A stretch of 35,284 bases of DNA, from positions 1 to 35,284 of the IMG/VR virus record IMGVR_UViG_3300032294_000785, one strand, 5' to 3'. How positions within the stretch are numbered: position 1 is the first letter of the stretch; the number at the start of each line of letters is the position of its first letter. The notes under the pieces were generated by a model. That model saw only the letters and a program-made list of their open reading frames with translations, had not been told where the DNA came from and made no database searches. Source of the DNA: a virus. Position numbers and translations under genes: made by a program. Of this stretch, positions 13,665 through 21,003 are shown one piece after another.

Positions 13665-13713
13665 TCACTCATGCCCTAGCAATTCCGCGACGGGTCTTTT
13701 AAGGAGAATCAAG

Positions 13714-13977
13714 ATGGTCAAGATGATGAAGTTCTACGTTACTAACGGTGTCGAAAAAGCCCGTGTCTGGTACAGCCGCGGTCAACTGATTGATGGCCGT
13801 GATTGCGTCACGATCTACGCCAAGGACTACACCGGCGCACTTGGTCGTATCTTCCGCGACGCAGCCCCCTACGAAAACAACACCGACACGATGACCGACT
13901 ACTTCGAAAAGGGTCGGGTTCGCATCTTTCCCGACAACCCTATGTTTGCCGCGGCTTGCGCCAGGGCTGTTCGGTAA
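13714..13977 (+). CDS. Conserved small phage protein, first gene of rightward operon (87 aa)
   Basis: An 87-aa protein with KFYVTNGVEKARVWYSRGQLIDGRDCVTIYAKDY and a later MTDYFEKGRVRIFPDNP. The family is found at the start of phage early operons; its role is unknown to me. AAGGAG sits eight bases before the ATG. The early position suggests a regulator or host takeover factor, but this is inference from position only. Confidence 0.8.
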   Translation: MVKMMKFYVTNGVEKARVWYSRGQLIDGRDCVTIYAKDYTGALGRIFRDAAPYENNTDTMTDYFEKGRVRIFPDNPMFAAACARAVR

Positions 13978-13987
13978 GGGGATGGCC

Positions 13988-14086
13988 ATGGACAAGGAAC
14001 CCAGCGATTTGCAAATTCTGTTGATGGCCATAGCGTTTGTAGCCTTTGGCTACCCGCTGCTGTGGCTTGCGATGGCTTTATTTTGA
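13988..14086 (+). CDS. Single-span membrane microprotein (32 aa)
   Basis: A 32-aa protein, MDKEPSDLQILLMAIAFVA..., mostly one hydrophobic segment (LLMAIAFVAFGYPLLWLAMALF). AAGGGG lies six bases before this ATG, which favours it over the in-frame ATG at 13982. It is too short for standard gene callers. The topology is N-terminal acidic head with a C-terminal span. It might be an early membrane factor such as a superinfection-exclusion or host-membrane protein; no homologue is recognised. Confidence 0.55.
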   Translation: MDKEPSDLQILLMAIAFVAFGYPLLWLAMALF

Positions 14087-14098
14087 AAGGGGCGGGAA

Positions 14099-14314
14099 AT
14101 GTTTGCAGACAAGTATGAATTGGAAACCTGGGCGGGGCCTTCGATGGCCACCATCAGGGCCAGGCAGCGGGCCGCGTGTGGCGGCGGCTGCGGGTGCGGG
14201 AAGTTGCGTGATCCGGTCACCAAGTCCAACGGATCGCGCACCTGGTTGTCGTGTTTGCGTTGCCTTGGCACGATCAAACAGTTGACCACGAACGTAAAGC
14301 GGACTTACAATTAA
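14099..14314 (+). CDS. Cys-rich small protein (71 aa)
   Basis: A 71-aa protein with CGGGCGCGK near residues 27-35 and CLRC at about 52-55, a probable zinc site, and a basic C-terminus (KQLTTNVKRTYN). A ribosome site (AAAGGGGCGGG) precedes the ATG. I recognise no family; the base composition is like the neighbours. Confidence 0.55.
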   Translation: MFADKYELETWAGPSMATIRARQRAACGGGCGCGKLRDPVTKSNGSRTWLSCLRCLGTIKQLTTNVKRTYN

Positions 14315-14352
14315 ACCATGCCGGAAACGGTCTATTGAGAAAGGAAACAGCG

Positions 14353-14475
14353 ATGCACACATGGCCATTCCCGCCACCTGGCGGGCCAATACCCTGGACA
14401 CCAGCCCAGGAACGCGCATACCAGCGCCAGCAGCGTGACAACTTGCCCCCCGCGCCGTTTGGGGGTGCAGCATGA
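14353..14475 (+). CDS. Pro-rich small protein (40 aa)
   Basis: A 40-aa Pro/Gln/Arg-rich protein (PFPPPGGPIPWTPAQERAYQRQQ). It has AAGGAAACAGCG before the ATG, and its stop overlaps the next start as ATGA. Probably disordered. Unknown function. Confidence 0.5.
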   Translation: MHTWPFPPPGGPIPWTPAQERAYQRQQRDNLPPAPFGGAA

Positions 14476-14639
14476 AAAACAACCTTCGCGCTGTACCACA
14501 ACCGCAGACGCCGCCCCAACCGGCGCTCCTCACCATACTTGACCCCAAGTTCAAGTACACGCCAGCAGCACAAACCGACATCACGCAGACCTGGCGCAAA
14601 CACGGCTGGAAACCGCTTGCTGAACGGGGGCGCAAATGA
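14472..14639 (+). CDS. Small protein with basic C-terminus (55 aa)
   Basis: A 55-aa protein: Pro/Gln-rich start (PQPQTPPQP) then a better conserved-looking tail (PAAQTDITQTWRKHGWKPLAERGRK) that resembles the last part of short phage early proteins. Start and stop overlap neighbours as ATGA. Function unknown. Confidence 0.6.
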   Translation: MKNNLRAVPQPQTPPQPALLTILDPKFKYTPAAQTDITQTWRKHGWKPLAERGRK

Positions 14640-14896
14640 AGATGGTCACCCTAATCATTCTGTGCGCCGCTGGCATGGTGGGCTGCTCTAGCCTTCCACC
14701 CAACACTACGCTAGACGCACAGCAACAACTGGTGCTGGACAAACAAGTGCAGCCTATGTCCCGCAACGAAGTCATCACCGCGGTGACCGAATGCACGTCA
14801 TCCGGCCTTCGCGCCGTCATGCTGTACGGCAAACGCAAGGTCAACAACTACACCACGGACATCGTGGTGGACGTGACGTGCGCCCCGAAATACTGA
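14636..14896 (+). CDS. Small lipoprotein of the early operon (86 aa)
   Basis: An 86-aa protein with an N-terminal hydrophobic signal and a lipobox: VTLIILCAAGMVGCSS, Cys 17 being the lipidation site. The mature part contains QPMSRNEVITAVTEC and a final strand with VVDVTCAP, two cysteines likely forming a disulfide. It would sit on the periplasmic side of the inner or outer membrane. Early phage lipoproteins can act in superinfection exclusion (Cor, Llp), but no such similarity is seen. Its start overlaps the stop of the 55-aa gene. Confidence 0.7.
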   Translation: MKMVTLIILCAAGMVGCSSLPPNTTLDAQQQLVLDKQVQPMSRNEVITAVTECTSSGLRAVMLYGKRKVNNYTTDIVVDVTCAPKY

Positions 14897-14906
14897 AAGG
14901 AAAATC

Positions 14907-15491
14907 ATGGAAGCATCATTCAACAAAGTAGCCGCGGCTTTGGTCAAAGCCCAAAAGGCTTTTGGCCCCGCGCTGAAGTCATCAACCAACCCGCATTTCC
15001 GCAGCCGTTACGCTGACTTGTCGGCCTGTGTCGAAGCAGTCATCGACGCGTTGAACGACAACGGCATCGCGCTGATGCAGCGGGTCAGCCCGTGCGACGA
15101 CGGCGTGATTGTCGAAACCGTGTTCGTCCACGAATCGGGCGAAATCATCAACTGTGGCCAACTGCACGTCCCCGCCAGCAAACAAGACGCCCAGGGTTAC
15201 GGGTCGGCCCTGACCTATGCGCGACGGTACAGCCTGATGGCCGCTTGCGGTATCGCACCGGAAGACGACGACGGCAACGCTGCAACACGCCGCCAGCCTT
15301 CAGCAGTCCCGACACCGGACATTACCGACCACCTGGCTGCAATCGACGCCAGCGCCAACAGCGACGAAATGACCGCGGCATACAAGGAAGCCTACGAAGC
15401 CTGTCAGGGCAACCAGGCACTTCAGGCCAAGGTGATTGCAGCCAAGAAAGCCCGCATTGAACGCGCCAAAAAGGAGAAGGCCAATGCTTGA
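14907..15491 (+). CDS. erf: Erf-family single-strand annealing protein
   Basis: A 194-aa recombinase like P22 Erf (204 aa). The core runs AALVKAQKAFGPALKSSTNP, FRSRYADLSACVEAVIDALNDNG, then the EIINCGQLHVP strand and AQGYGSALTYARRYSLMAACGIAPEDDD, the signature of the ERF superfamily. The C-terminal third is helical and Ala-rich. It anneals complementary single strands, enabling circularisation and recombination-dependent replication. Its partner nuclease is the YqaJ-type exonuclease downstream. AAAGGAAAATC precedes the ATG. Confidence 0.93.
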   Translation: MEASFNKVAAALVKAQKAFGPALKSSTNPHFRSRYADLSACVEAVIDALNDNGIALMQRVSPCDDGVIVETVFVHESGEIINCGQLHVPASKQDAQGYGSALTYARRYSLMAACGIAPEDDDGNAATRRQPSAVPTPDITDHLAAIDASANSDEMTAAYKEAYEACQGNQALQAKVIAAKKARIERAKKEKANA

Positions 15492-15750
15492 CTTCAAGTC
15501 ACAAACCATGCGCCAGGTTTGCACGGCGATGGTTGAATGCATCAACCGCTATGACCAAGCCGACGCTGATGAATGCCAAGACCTTATCAATCCCGATGCG
15601 CCAATGATTATTCAGGTTGGTGACTTCGGTTATGAAGTCTTCAGCGTTGGCGGTGATGGTTACATCGAAGGGTTCGTCATCATGGCCAAGCCCGACAAGG
15701 TTTGCCAATGGAAGGGCATGGAATTCAAAACACTGAAAGGCAAAAAATGA
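15484..15750 (+). CDS. Small protein between Erf and exonuclease (88 aa)
   Basis: An 88-aa protein (MLDFKSQTMRQVCTAMVECI...), starting inside the end of erf with AAGGAG upstream. It has VGDFGYEVFSVGGDGYIEGF in the middle and ends KTLKGKK. No family is recognised. Its location between the annealing protein and the exonuclease suggests a recombination accessory; this is inference. Confidence 0.65.
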   Translation: MLDFKSQTMRQVCTAMVECINRYDQADADECQDLINPDAPMIIQVGDFGYEVFSVGGDGYIEGFVIMAKPDKVCQWKGMEFKTLKGKK

Positions 15751-16373
15751 TTGAAGTCGAACAGCGAACCGACGATTGGTACGCAGCCCGCCTGGGCAAA
15801 GTCACGGCCAGCAGTCTGTACAAAGTTCTGGCCAAGACCAAGACGGGTTACGGGGCTGACCGTGGCAACTACATGACCCAGTTAGTCTTGGAACGCATCA
15901 CCGGCACGAAGGCCGATTCCTACACCAACGCAGCGATGCAATGGGGTGTCGAACAGGAACCTTTCGCCAGGGCCGCGTATGAGGCTTCCAGGGGCGTTAT
16001 GGTGGACGAAGTGGGGTTTGTACCTCACCCGACCATTGAAGCCGCTGGCGCGTCGCCTGACGGCCTGGTGGGGGACGACGGCATGGTGGAAATCAAATGC
16101 CCCGACAGCAAGACTGCACTGGAATGCTGGCTGTCGGACAACCCCGTGGAAGGCAAATACTTTGCACAAATGCAATGGCAAATGCGCTGCGCCGACAGGG
16201 CCTGGTGCGATTACGTTGTGTTTGATCCGCGGATGCCCGCCAAGGCCCAACTGTTCGTCACTCGCGTTATGCGCGACGACGAATGGCTGGCCACCACGGA
16301 AGCGGAAGTCGTTAAGTTCTTGGCTGAAGTCGATGCCAAGGTTGCAGCACTCAAAAAAGTCATTGGGGAATAA
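15747..16373 (+). CDS. YqaJ/lambda-exonuclease-like 5-3 exonuclease
   Basis: A 208-aa nuclease. The N-terminus EQRTDDWYAARLGKVTAS is diagnostic of YqaJ/lambda exo-like proteins. The catalytic motifs are GASPDG with D105, VEIKCP with E115 and K117, and YFAQMQWQM with Gln residues near 141-145. It resects double-strand ends to give Erf a single-strand substrate. Its ATG overlaps the stop upstream (ATGA). The open frame extends to 15702, but the chosen start matches the family N-terminus and leaves GAAAGG upstream. Confidence 0.93.
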   Translation: MIEVEQRTDDWYAARLGKVTASSLYKVLAKTKTGYGADRGNYMTQLVLERITGTKADSYTNAAMQWGVEQEPFARAAYEASRGVMVDEVGFVPHPTIEAAGASPDGLVGDDGMVEIKCPDSKTALECWLSDNPVEGKYFAQMQWQMRCADRAWCDYVVFDPRMPAKAQLFVTRVMRDDEWLATTEAEVVKFLAEVDAKVAALKKVIGE

Positions 16374-16376
16374 GTC

Positions 16377-16643
16377 ATGGCAAAAGTCATCAAAGAAATC
16401 ACCGTTATCACCGGCCAGTACACCAACTCACAGGGCCAAACCAAAAACCGCTATCAGCGTATCGGTTCGACCATCGCCACCAAAAATGGCGAAATGCTCA
16501 AAATCGACGTTATCCCGCTGAAGGAAGGCGGCTGGGACGGCTGGGCCTACATGAACGAACCCCGCGAACGCGACGAACAGCCGCGCCAGCAGCCGCAGCG
16601 CAGCGGGTTTGAAGATATGGACGACGACATTCCAGGGTTCTGA
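16377..16643 (+). CDS. Small protein with SSB-like acidic tail (88 aa)
   Basis: An 88-aa protein with an N-terminal beta-rich part (residues 1-60, KVIKEITVITGQYTNSQG...) and a Gln/Arg linker. The terminal tail FEDMDDDIPGF closely resembles the MDFDDDIPF tip of bacterial SSB. It follows Erf and the exonuclease, so it may supply single-strand binding and recruit host partners through the tip. The globular part is smaller than an OB fold (about 60 aa), so this is a mini-SSB-like protein at best. The single Gly in the tip (PGF) is a departure from the canonical sequence. Confidence 0.65.
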   Translation: MAKVIKEITVITGQYTNSQGQTKNRYQRIGSTIATKNGEMLKIDVIPLKEGGWDGWAYMNEPRERDEQPRQQPQRSGFEDMDDDIPGF

Positions 16644-16645
16644 CC

Positions 16646-17152
16646 ATGCAGATGGATTTCTTTGACACGGCGTACATGGATCAACTGAAATCCAACTGGC
16701 GGGCGACCATAGAAGGCGACGGGGGCTACTGCCCCTGTTGCGGGAAGTGGGGCAAGATAAGCCCCCAGGGCATGAACGAAACCCGCGCCTTGGCCCTTCT
16801 ATGGCTGTCCCGCGCCCCTCACGATGAAGATGGGTGGGTGGATGTCCCGCGGATTGGCCCCAGGTGGCTGCTGCGTGGAAAGACACACACTACGCTTCAG
16901 CATTGGGGCCTGGTCGAACCTGGCGCACACACGGACGAAAACAAAAAGTCCGACGGGGCCTGGCGCGTCACCTCTAAGGGTTTGCACTTCCTTTGCGGAA
17001 CCATCACCGTTCCAAAGAAGGCGTATATTTACAACAACGCCGTGGAAGGCTGGTCAGACGAATGCGTTTCGTTTAGGGATTGCTTTGGTCGTCATTTTCA
17101 GTATGCTGAAGTCATGGCCGACAACTTCAACCTGAATGCAATTAAACTGTAA
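16646..17152 (+). CDS. Zinc-finger/winged-helix-like phage protein (168 aa)
   Basis: A 168-aa protein with a YCPCCGKWGKISPQG zinc knuckle at about 28-42, followed by a helical segment with LALLWLSRAPHDEDGWVDVP and WRVTSKGLHFLCG that resembles a winged-helix fold. It is the last gene of the rightward operon, ending 55 bases before the terminator. Proteins of this layout are found at the end of phage early operons; whether it is a late activator or antiterminator is not shown by sequence. Confidence 0.7.
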   Translation: MQMDFFDTAYMDQLKSNWRATIEGDGGYCPCCGKWGKISPQGMNETRALALLWLSRAPHDEDGWVDVPRIGPRWLLRGKTHTTLQHWGLVEPGAHTDENKKSDGAWRVTSKGLHFLCGTITVPKKAYIYNNAVEGWSDECVSFRDCFGRHFQYAEVMADNFNLNAIKL

Positions 17153-17206
17153 ATGCCCACCCTGTCATGGCGATTGCCGCCAGGGGCGTGATTGCCCCAA
17201 CAAACC

Positions 17207-17233
17207 GCCGCCGATGACCTGGGCGGCTTTTTT
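17207..17233 (+). terminator. Rho-independent terminator after the rightward operon
   Basis: GCCGCC (17207-17212), a 9-base loop, GGCGGC (17222-17227), then six Ts. It ends the plus-strand operon just before the convergent lysis gene on the minus strand. The reverse strand lacks a U run. Confidence 0.85.
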
Positions 17234-17241
17234 ACGCCTGT

Positions 17242-17697
17242 TCAGACTATTTCGAAATGCGGCCCGTCGATGAACGGGCGACGGCCCTGGGCGCGTCGTT
17301 CGTCAATGTAAGCATTCATCGCGGACGCCATCGAACCTTGCCACTTGCGGATGTCGCTGACCGACCACGCGCCACCCCACCGCAAAAGCACGTCAAACTC
17401 GATTGCAGCCGCTTTCATGGCGTCGGCAATGTCATCGTATAGGTTCAATTCCCAGGACGCTCTGGGGCCGATGTAGGCCATCAAATCGACGGCTTTGCCC
17501 TCGACGTGCTTTCCACCATCGCGGATTTGACTTGCGCCCTTTTCGAACAGTTCGCGCTGCCGCTGCGGGGTTCGCACCCCTTCAATCACCGCAAAGTCAA
17601 CTTCGGTCAGTTCAATGGCTCGGTGGACAACACGCACCAGCCGGTCATCGACACCGACCAGGTTTTTCAGCGACCGCTGCGACAGTTTGAACGTCAT
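17242..17697 (-). CDS. M15-type endolysin (L-Ala-D-Glu / D-Ala-D-Ala peptidase)
   Basis: A 151-aa peptidoglycan peptidase of the M15/VanY-like class. Zinc ligands: GGKHVEGKAVDL with H64 and D71, and GPHFEI with H147. The fold is complete and close to the size of T5- or Ad-type endopeptidases. There is no signal peptide, so release depends on the holin. It is the last gene of the late operon; its ATG overlaps the holin stop (ATGA). Confidence 0.92.
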   Translation of the reverse strand: MTFKLSQRSLKNLVGVDDRLVRVVHRAIELTEVDFAVIEGVRTPQRQRELFEKGASQIRDGGKHVEGKAVDLMAYIGPRASWELNLYDDIADAMKAAAIEFDVLLRWGGAWSVSDIRKWQGSMASAMNAYIDERRAQGRRPFIDGPHFEIV

Positions 17698-18083
17698 CGC
17701 TTGATGGCCTGGGCAATCGACGGGGCAATCTTTTCAACTGACCGGCCAACCACATAGCCCCCAAGGCCAAACTCAACAATTGACCATAGTTTGATGTACT
17801 CGGCTTCGGACAAATTAGGCGCGGCCCAGCCAAACCACCTGGCCACGATCAAAGCCACAAACGTCAGCATGGTAAGCGGTCGCCAGTTTGCAGCCAGCCA
17901 ATGCGTTGATGCGGCCTCGGTCTGGATGATCTTGGACGCGGCCTGTTCAATCTCAGACTGCGCGGCCAACAGTTGTCGCATAACTTCGGCTTCGGCCTTG
18001 GCTTTTTCAGTAGGGTCAGGAAACAGGTTGCCGACAACTTTTCCCAGCACGGGAAGTAACGCGGGAATCAAGGTCTGCAACAT
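17694..18083 (-). CDS. Holin (GTA-holin 3TM type)
   Basis: A 129-aa protein: N-terminal amphipathic/hydrophobic segment (LIPALLPVLGKVVGNLF, 5-21), a charged helix, then two spans including NWRPLTMLTFVALIVARWFGW (66-86) and SIVEFGLGGYVVG (101-113). The EAASTHWLAANWRPLTM segment is typical of the GTA-holin-3TM family. It would make the membrane lesion that releases the endolysin encoded next. Confidence 0.88.
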   Translation of the reverse strand: MLQTLIPALLPVLGKVVGNLFPDPTEKAKAEAEVMRQLLAAQSEIEQAASKIIQTEAASTHWLAANWRPLTMLTFVALIVARWFGWAAPNLSEAEYIKLWSIVEFGLGGYVVGRSVEKIAPSIAQAIKR

Positions 18084-18092
18084 ATCGCCCCC

Positions 18093-18326
18093 TTAGTGTT
18101 TGAAAAACGACATTACATATCCGGCCATGGCCGATGCACCGGACACGATGGCCATGCCAACCCAAAACCCGCCGCGGCCTTGATTGGCCAGGGCAACCAG
18201 TTTTTCCAGGTTGTCTTCCATCTTGTCCATCTTTTTTTCCATGTGGTCAAACCGGCGTTCGTAGTCCTGGACTTTCTGCCATAAAACGCCGTATTTGACT
18301 GGATCAATTTCCGGTTGCTGCGCCAT
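18093..18326 (-). CDS. Coiled-coil protein with C-terminal membrane anchor (XhlA/holin-accessory-like)
   Basis: A 77-aa protein. The coiled coil KVQDYERRFDHMEKKMDKMEDNLEKL is followed by a polar QGRGG turn and a single span FWVGMAIVSGASAMAGYVMSFF. This matches the XhlA-like/holin-accessory arrangement. I start it at ATG 18326, which has GAGGA five bases upstream; a GTG at 18353 is in frame but would overlap the gene before it. It is likely a lysis accessory, possibly an antiholin. No separate spanin pair is seen. Confidence 0.72.
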   Translation of the reverse strand: MAQQPEIDPVKYGVLWQKVQDYERRFDHMEKKMDKMEDNLEKLVALANQGRGGFWVGMAIVSGASAMAGYVMSFFKH

Positions 18327-18333
18327 AAGTTCC

Positions 18334-21003
18334 TCAATCCAATGTTGGTTCACGTCGCCCGCCTCCTGGGGGTAACGGTTCGTTGCTCAAAGTGGGTTCA
18401 CCGCGGCGACCTTGACGGCTAATATCTTGCAAAGTTGATCCGGCCCCTGGCTTCAATGCGGCTTCGGCTTCGCGGCGTTCGCGGGCCGTGCGGATGACGC
18501 GCCGCGCTTCGCTGCCGATTGGGTAACCAAAGGTCTTTAGGCCCATCACGTTGCCAGCCTGTTCCAAGCCCCCCGCGGCCTTGTTGGCCAGGTAACCCAC
18601 CAGGGTATTGGAATTGTTGACAAACGAACCACGGGGTTGGAATTGCGTGTATGCGGCAACGTTGCCCAAGGTACGCAACTGCAACTGGCTGTCAGGATCG
18701 AAAATGGCTTCGAAATTCTTTACGTCGTCCAGTTTCTTCAGGCCCTTGTTGAAGTTGGCCTGGCTGAAGTTGCCGCGCCCTTCGACAATTCCCGCTTTGT
18801 CGGACAGCCAATTGATCGTGCCAGCCCTCATGTGCTGATGCGCGACCGAATCACGCCCCAGGGTATCGACCATGGTGCGGATGTTCTTGTTGACACCGTT
18901 AATCACAAACTTGTCAAAAAACTTGTCTGCCGATACGGCGTCATCGACCGCGGCTTTGTAAGCGGGGTCTTTTTTCAGCGCATCAAAACGGGCGCTTGCC
19001 AAATCTCTAGCCTTGTCAGCCAACGGTTTCAAACCGGCTGCTTCGCCTTTTAACGGCACGTCTTCAAGCGCCTGGCGGATCAAACTAACGGCCATGGCCC
19101 TATTGCCATCGCCAGCCCGTTCGGCCTTTCTTCCTTCAGCCGCCAGGTTTGTTCGCAACGCCTCAAACTGTTCAAAGTTCATAGGGCCGCCTTCGCGGAA
19201 CGTTTTCAGGTCGGCTGCAATTTCAGGCGGTACAAAATTGGTTTTTAGTTTTTTGGCCAGCAACGCGTCAGCGTTTCGAACAATTGCTTGCGCGTCAACT
19301 GGGAAAGTCCCACCGTTAGCGTCTTCCAATGCTTTGTATGCAGCACGAATGTCAAGTTTGCGGGCGTCGTCCAACGTTTTATAGGCGTTGATTAGGGCTT
19401 CACTAGATTCAATCGTTTTGGTCGTAAACACGTCCGGCGCAGCACGTTCGCGGATGGCGGGAACGTTCTCGACCAGTTGGGCGTTTTGTTCGTTGAACCG
19501 CTGCGCGAATGCGGGCTGACTGCCGCGCAAATTCTGTTCTTTGGACAACTTCACCACGTCACCCGTGGCCTGGCCTTCAGTTAGGCGAACAGGAACCGGC
19601 AGCGAATCGGCTTCTAGGTGGCGCAGCACCACGGGGGTGTTTACCTTGTCCAGCGGCATATTGCCGTACAACTGCTGGAATTCGGGCGTGGCAGATTGCA
19701 ACGCTTGACGAATGATGGTGGCGTCAGGCACACCGGCAGCGCCAACGCTTCCGCGCCCCATCGTAGGCTGCGGGGGTTGGGCCATCGGGGTCGTAGGCAT
19801 TCCAGGCGTAACAACGCCAGGTGCGCCAAGGGTCGGCGCTCTTGGCGGGGGTCTGGTCGTACCAGGTGCAACCGCTTCCACAGTCCCACGAACCACGCTA
19901 CGCACAGGGGCGGGGGTCACGGCGGCTGCGCCTTCGACCACCTTGCCACCGGCTGCTTTGGCTGCATCAGCAACGTATCCGGCTTCGCGGCTGATAACTG
20001 CACCAGGCCGCGTCCCGCGCAAAGCACCAGGCGCGGCCATGCCAAGGTTCATGTAATACTCAACTTCGGGCTTGGCCATGCCGGTCTGCTGGCTGATCCA
20101 ATCTGCGCCCTTGCTGACGTTTTCACCGATAAAGTCCATCAGGCGTTGCGTCACTTCGCCTTTGTACTCAGGCGTTTCGGTTACGCCAGCGGCTTTACCG
20201 ATTGGGCGTTCTAACGCACCAGTTACCCTGGCTTGCGTTGCACCGGCTTGTTCAGGCGATTGGCCAGCAGCCCGCGCACCCGCGTAGGTCACCATGCCAG
20301 CGATGGCCGGAACAGGGCTATACAGCGTGTCAACCAATCCCGCGCCGCTGCGTAGGAACGATGTCACCGCGTTGGCCACTTTGCCCTTTTTGGGCGGCTC
20401 GTTGTAGGCAGCAGCGGCAAACGCATCAATGGCTTGGGGCGACATCAGGTCTTTTTGATCCAACGGCGCGGAAGGAACCGCGGGGGCTGGTGCGGGGGCA
20501 GCAGCGGGTGGGGCTGGCTGTGTTGCTGCGCGGGCTGGTGCTGGTGCTGGCGCTGATCCGCGCTGATAGATGGCCTGGGGGCCGCTTTCAAACTGCGTAA
20601 TGCCCGCGGTAAGTTGCAGACGCACCAAAGGGTCTGACAAGTCGATAGGCTGGTCAGGTTTCAAGCCTGTGACCTTGGCCACATGGTTTATGTAGTTGCG
20701 AGTTCCTTCCGGCGTGTTGCCTGGTGCATTACCAGGCGACCAGGTGTTAATAACACCTTCAAGGGTGTTGATGCCGCGCTTACCGTAGGCTTGCAAATTT
20801 TGGTCAAGCGCCCGCAAACCTTCTTCCATCGTGCCGAATTCGGCCATTCGCCCCTTGGGCATAAGCGCCCCAGGGTTGTTTGTCCGTAATGGCGCGGGCG
20901 GTTGATTTGCAAGGCGGGGCGGTACAGGTACAGGCGCGGGTTGTCTTGGCGGCGTTTGTGTGCCGCCGTATGCCTGTGCGGCAAAGGCGTCAATGTCGTT
21001 CAT
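18334..21003 (-). CDS. Ejection protein with N-terminal muralytic-type domain (gp16-like)
   Basis: An 889-aa internal virion protein, in the P22 gp16 position and role. Residues 38-145 form a lytic-transglycosylase-like domain. It is marked by RTNNPGALMPKG (40-51), EEGLRALDQNLQAYGKRG, a TLEGVINTWSP segment and YINHVAKVTGLKPDQPIDL. A Pro/Ala-rich linker (150-180) follows, then Ala/Gly-rich amphipathic and hydrophobic segments (about 205-360) that could enter membrane. The long helical C-terminal half contains EALRTNLAAEGRKAERAGD (650-668) and ends in an Arg/Pro-rich tail. It is injected before DNA and would open the wall. Overlaps (TAATG) couple it to the upstream ejection protein. Confidence 0.82.
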   Translation of the reverse strand: MNDIDAFAAQAYGGTQTPPRQPAPVPVPPRLANQPPAPLRTNNPGALMPKGRMAEFGTMEEGLRALDQNLQAYGKRGINTLEGVINTWSPGNAPGNTPEGTRNYINHVAKVTGLKPDQPIDLSDPLVRLQLTAGITQFESGPQAIYQRGSAPAPAPARAATQPAPPAAAPAPAPAVPSAPLDQKDLMSPQAIDAFAAAAYNEPPKKGKVANAVTSFLRSGAGLVDTLYSPVPAIAGMVTYAGARAAGQSPEQAGATQARVTGALERPIGKAAGVTETPEYKGEVTQRLMDFIGENVSKGADWISQQTGMAKPEVEYYMNLGMAAPGALRGTRPGAVISREAGYVADAAKAAGGKVVEGAAAVTPAPVRSVVRGTVEAVAPGTTRPPPRAPTLGAPGVVTPGMPTTPMAQPPQPTMGRGSVGAAGVPDATIIRQALQSATPEFQQLYGNMPLDKVNTPVVLRHLEADSLPVPVRLTEGQATGDVVKLSKEQNLRGSQPAFAQRFNEQNAQLVENVPAIRERAAPDVFTTKTIESSEALINAYKTLDDARKLDIRAAYKALEDANGGTFPVDAQAIVRNADALLAKKLKTNFVPPEIAADLKTFREGGPMNFEQFEALRTNLAAEGRKAERAGDGNRAMAVSLIRQALEDVPLKGEAAGLKPLADKARDLASARFDALKKDPAYKAAVDDAVSADKFFDKFVINGVNKNIRTMVDTLGRDSVAHQHMRAGTINWLSDKAGIVEGRGNFSQANFNKGLKKLDDVKNFEAIFDPDSQLQLRTLGNVAAYTQFQPRGSFVNNSNTLVGYLANKAAGGLEQAGNVMGLKTFGYPIGSEARRVIRTARERREAEAALKPGAGSTLQDISRQGRRGEPTLSNEPLPPGGGRREPTLD

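Noticed and set aside
13573-13668. N-terminal extension of the Cro-like protein to 13668
   Set aside because: It covers the promoter/operator region, has no ribosome site, and the family begins at the chosen Met.
17183-17198. A GGGGC-GTGATT-GCCCC hairpin as a leftward terminator
   Set aside because: No T run on either strand; only the 17207-17233 hairpin has one.
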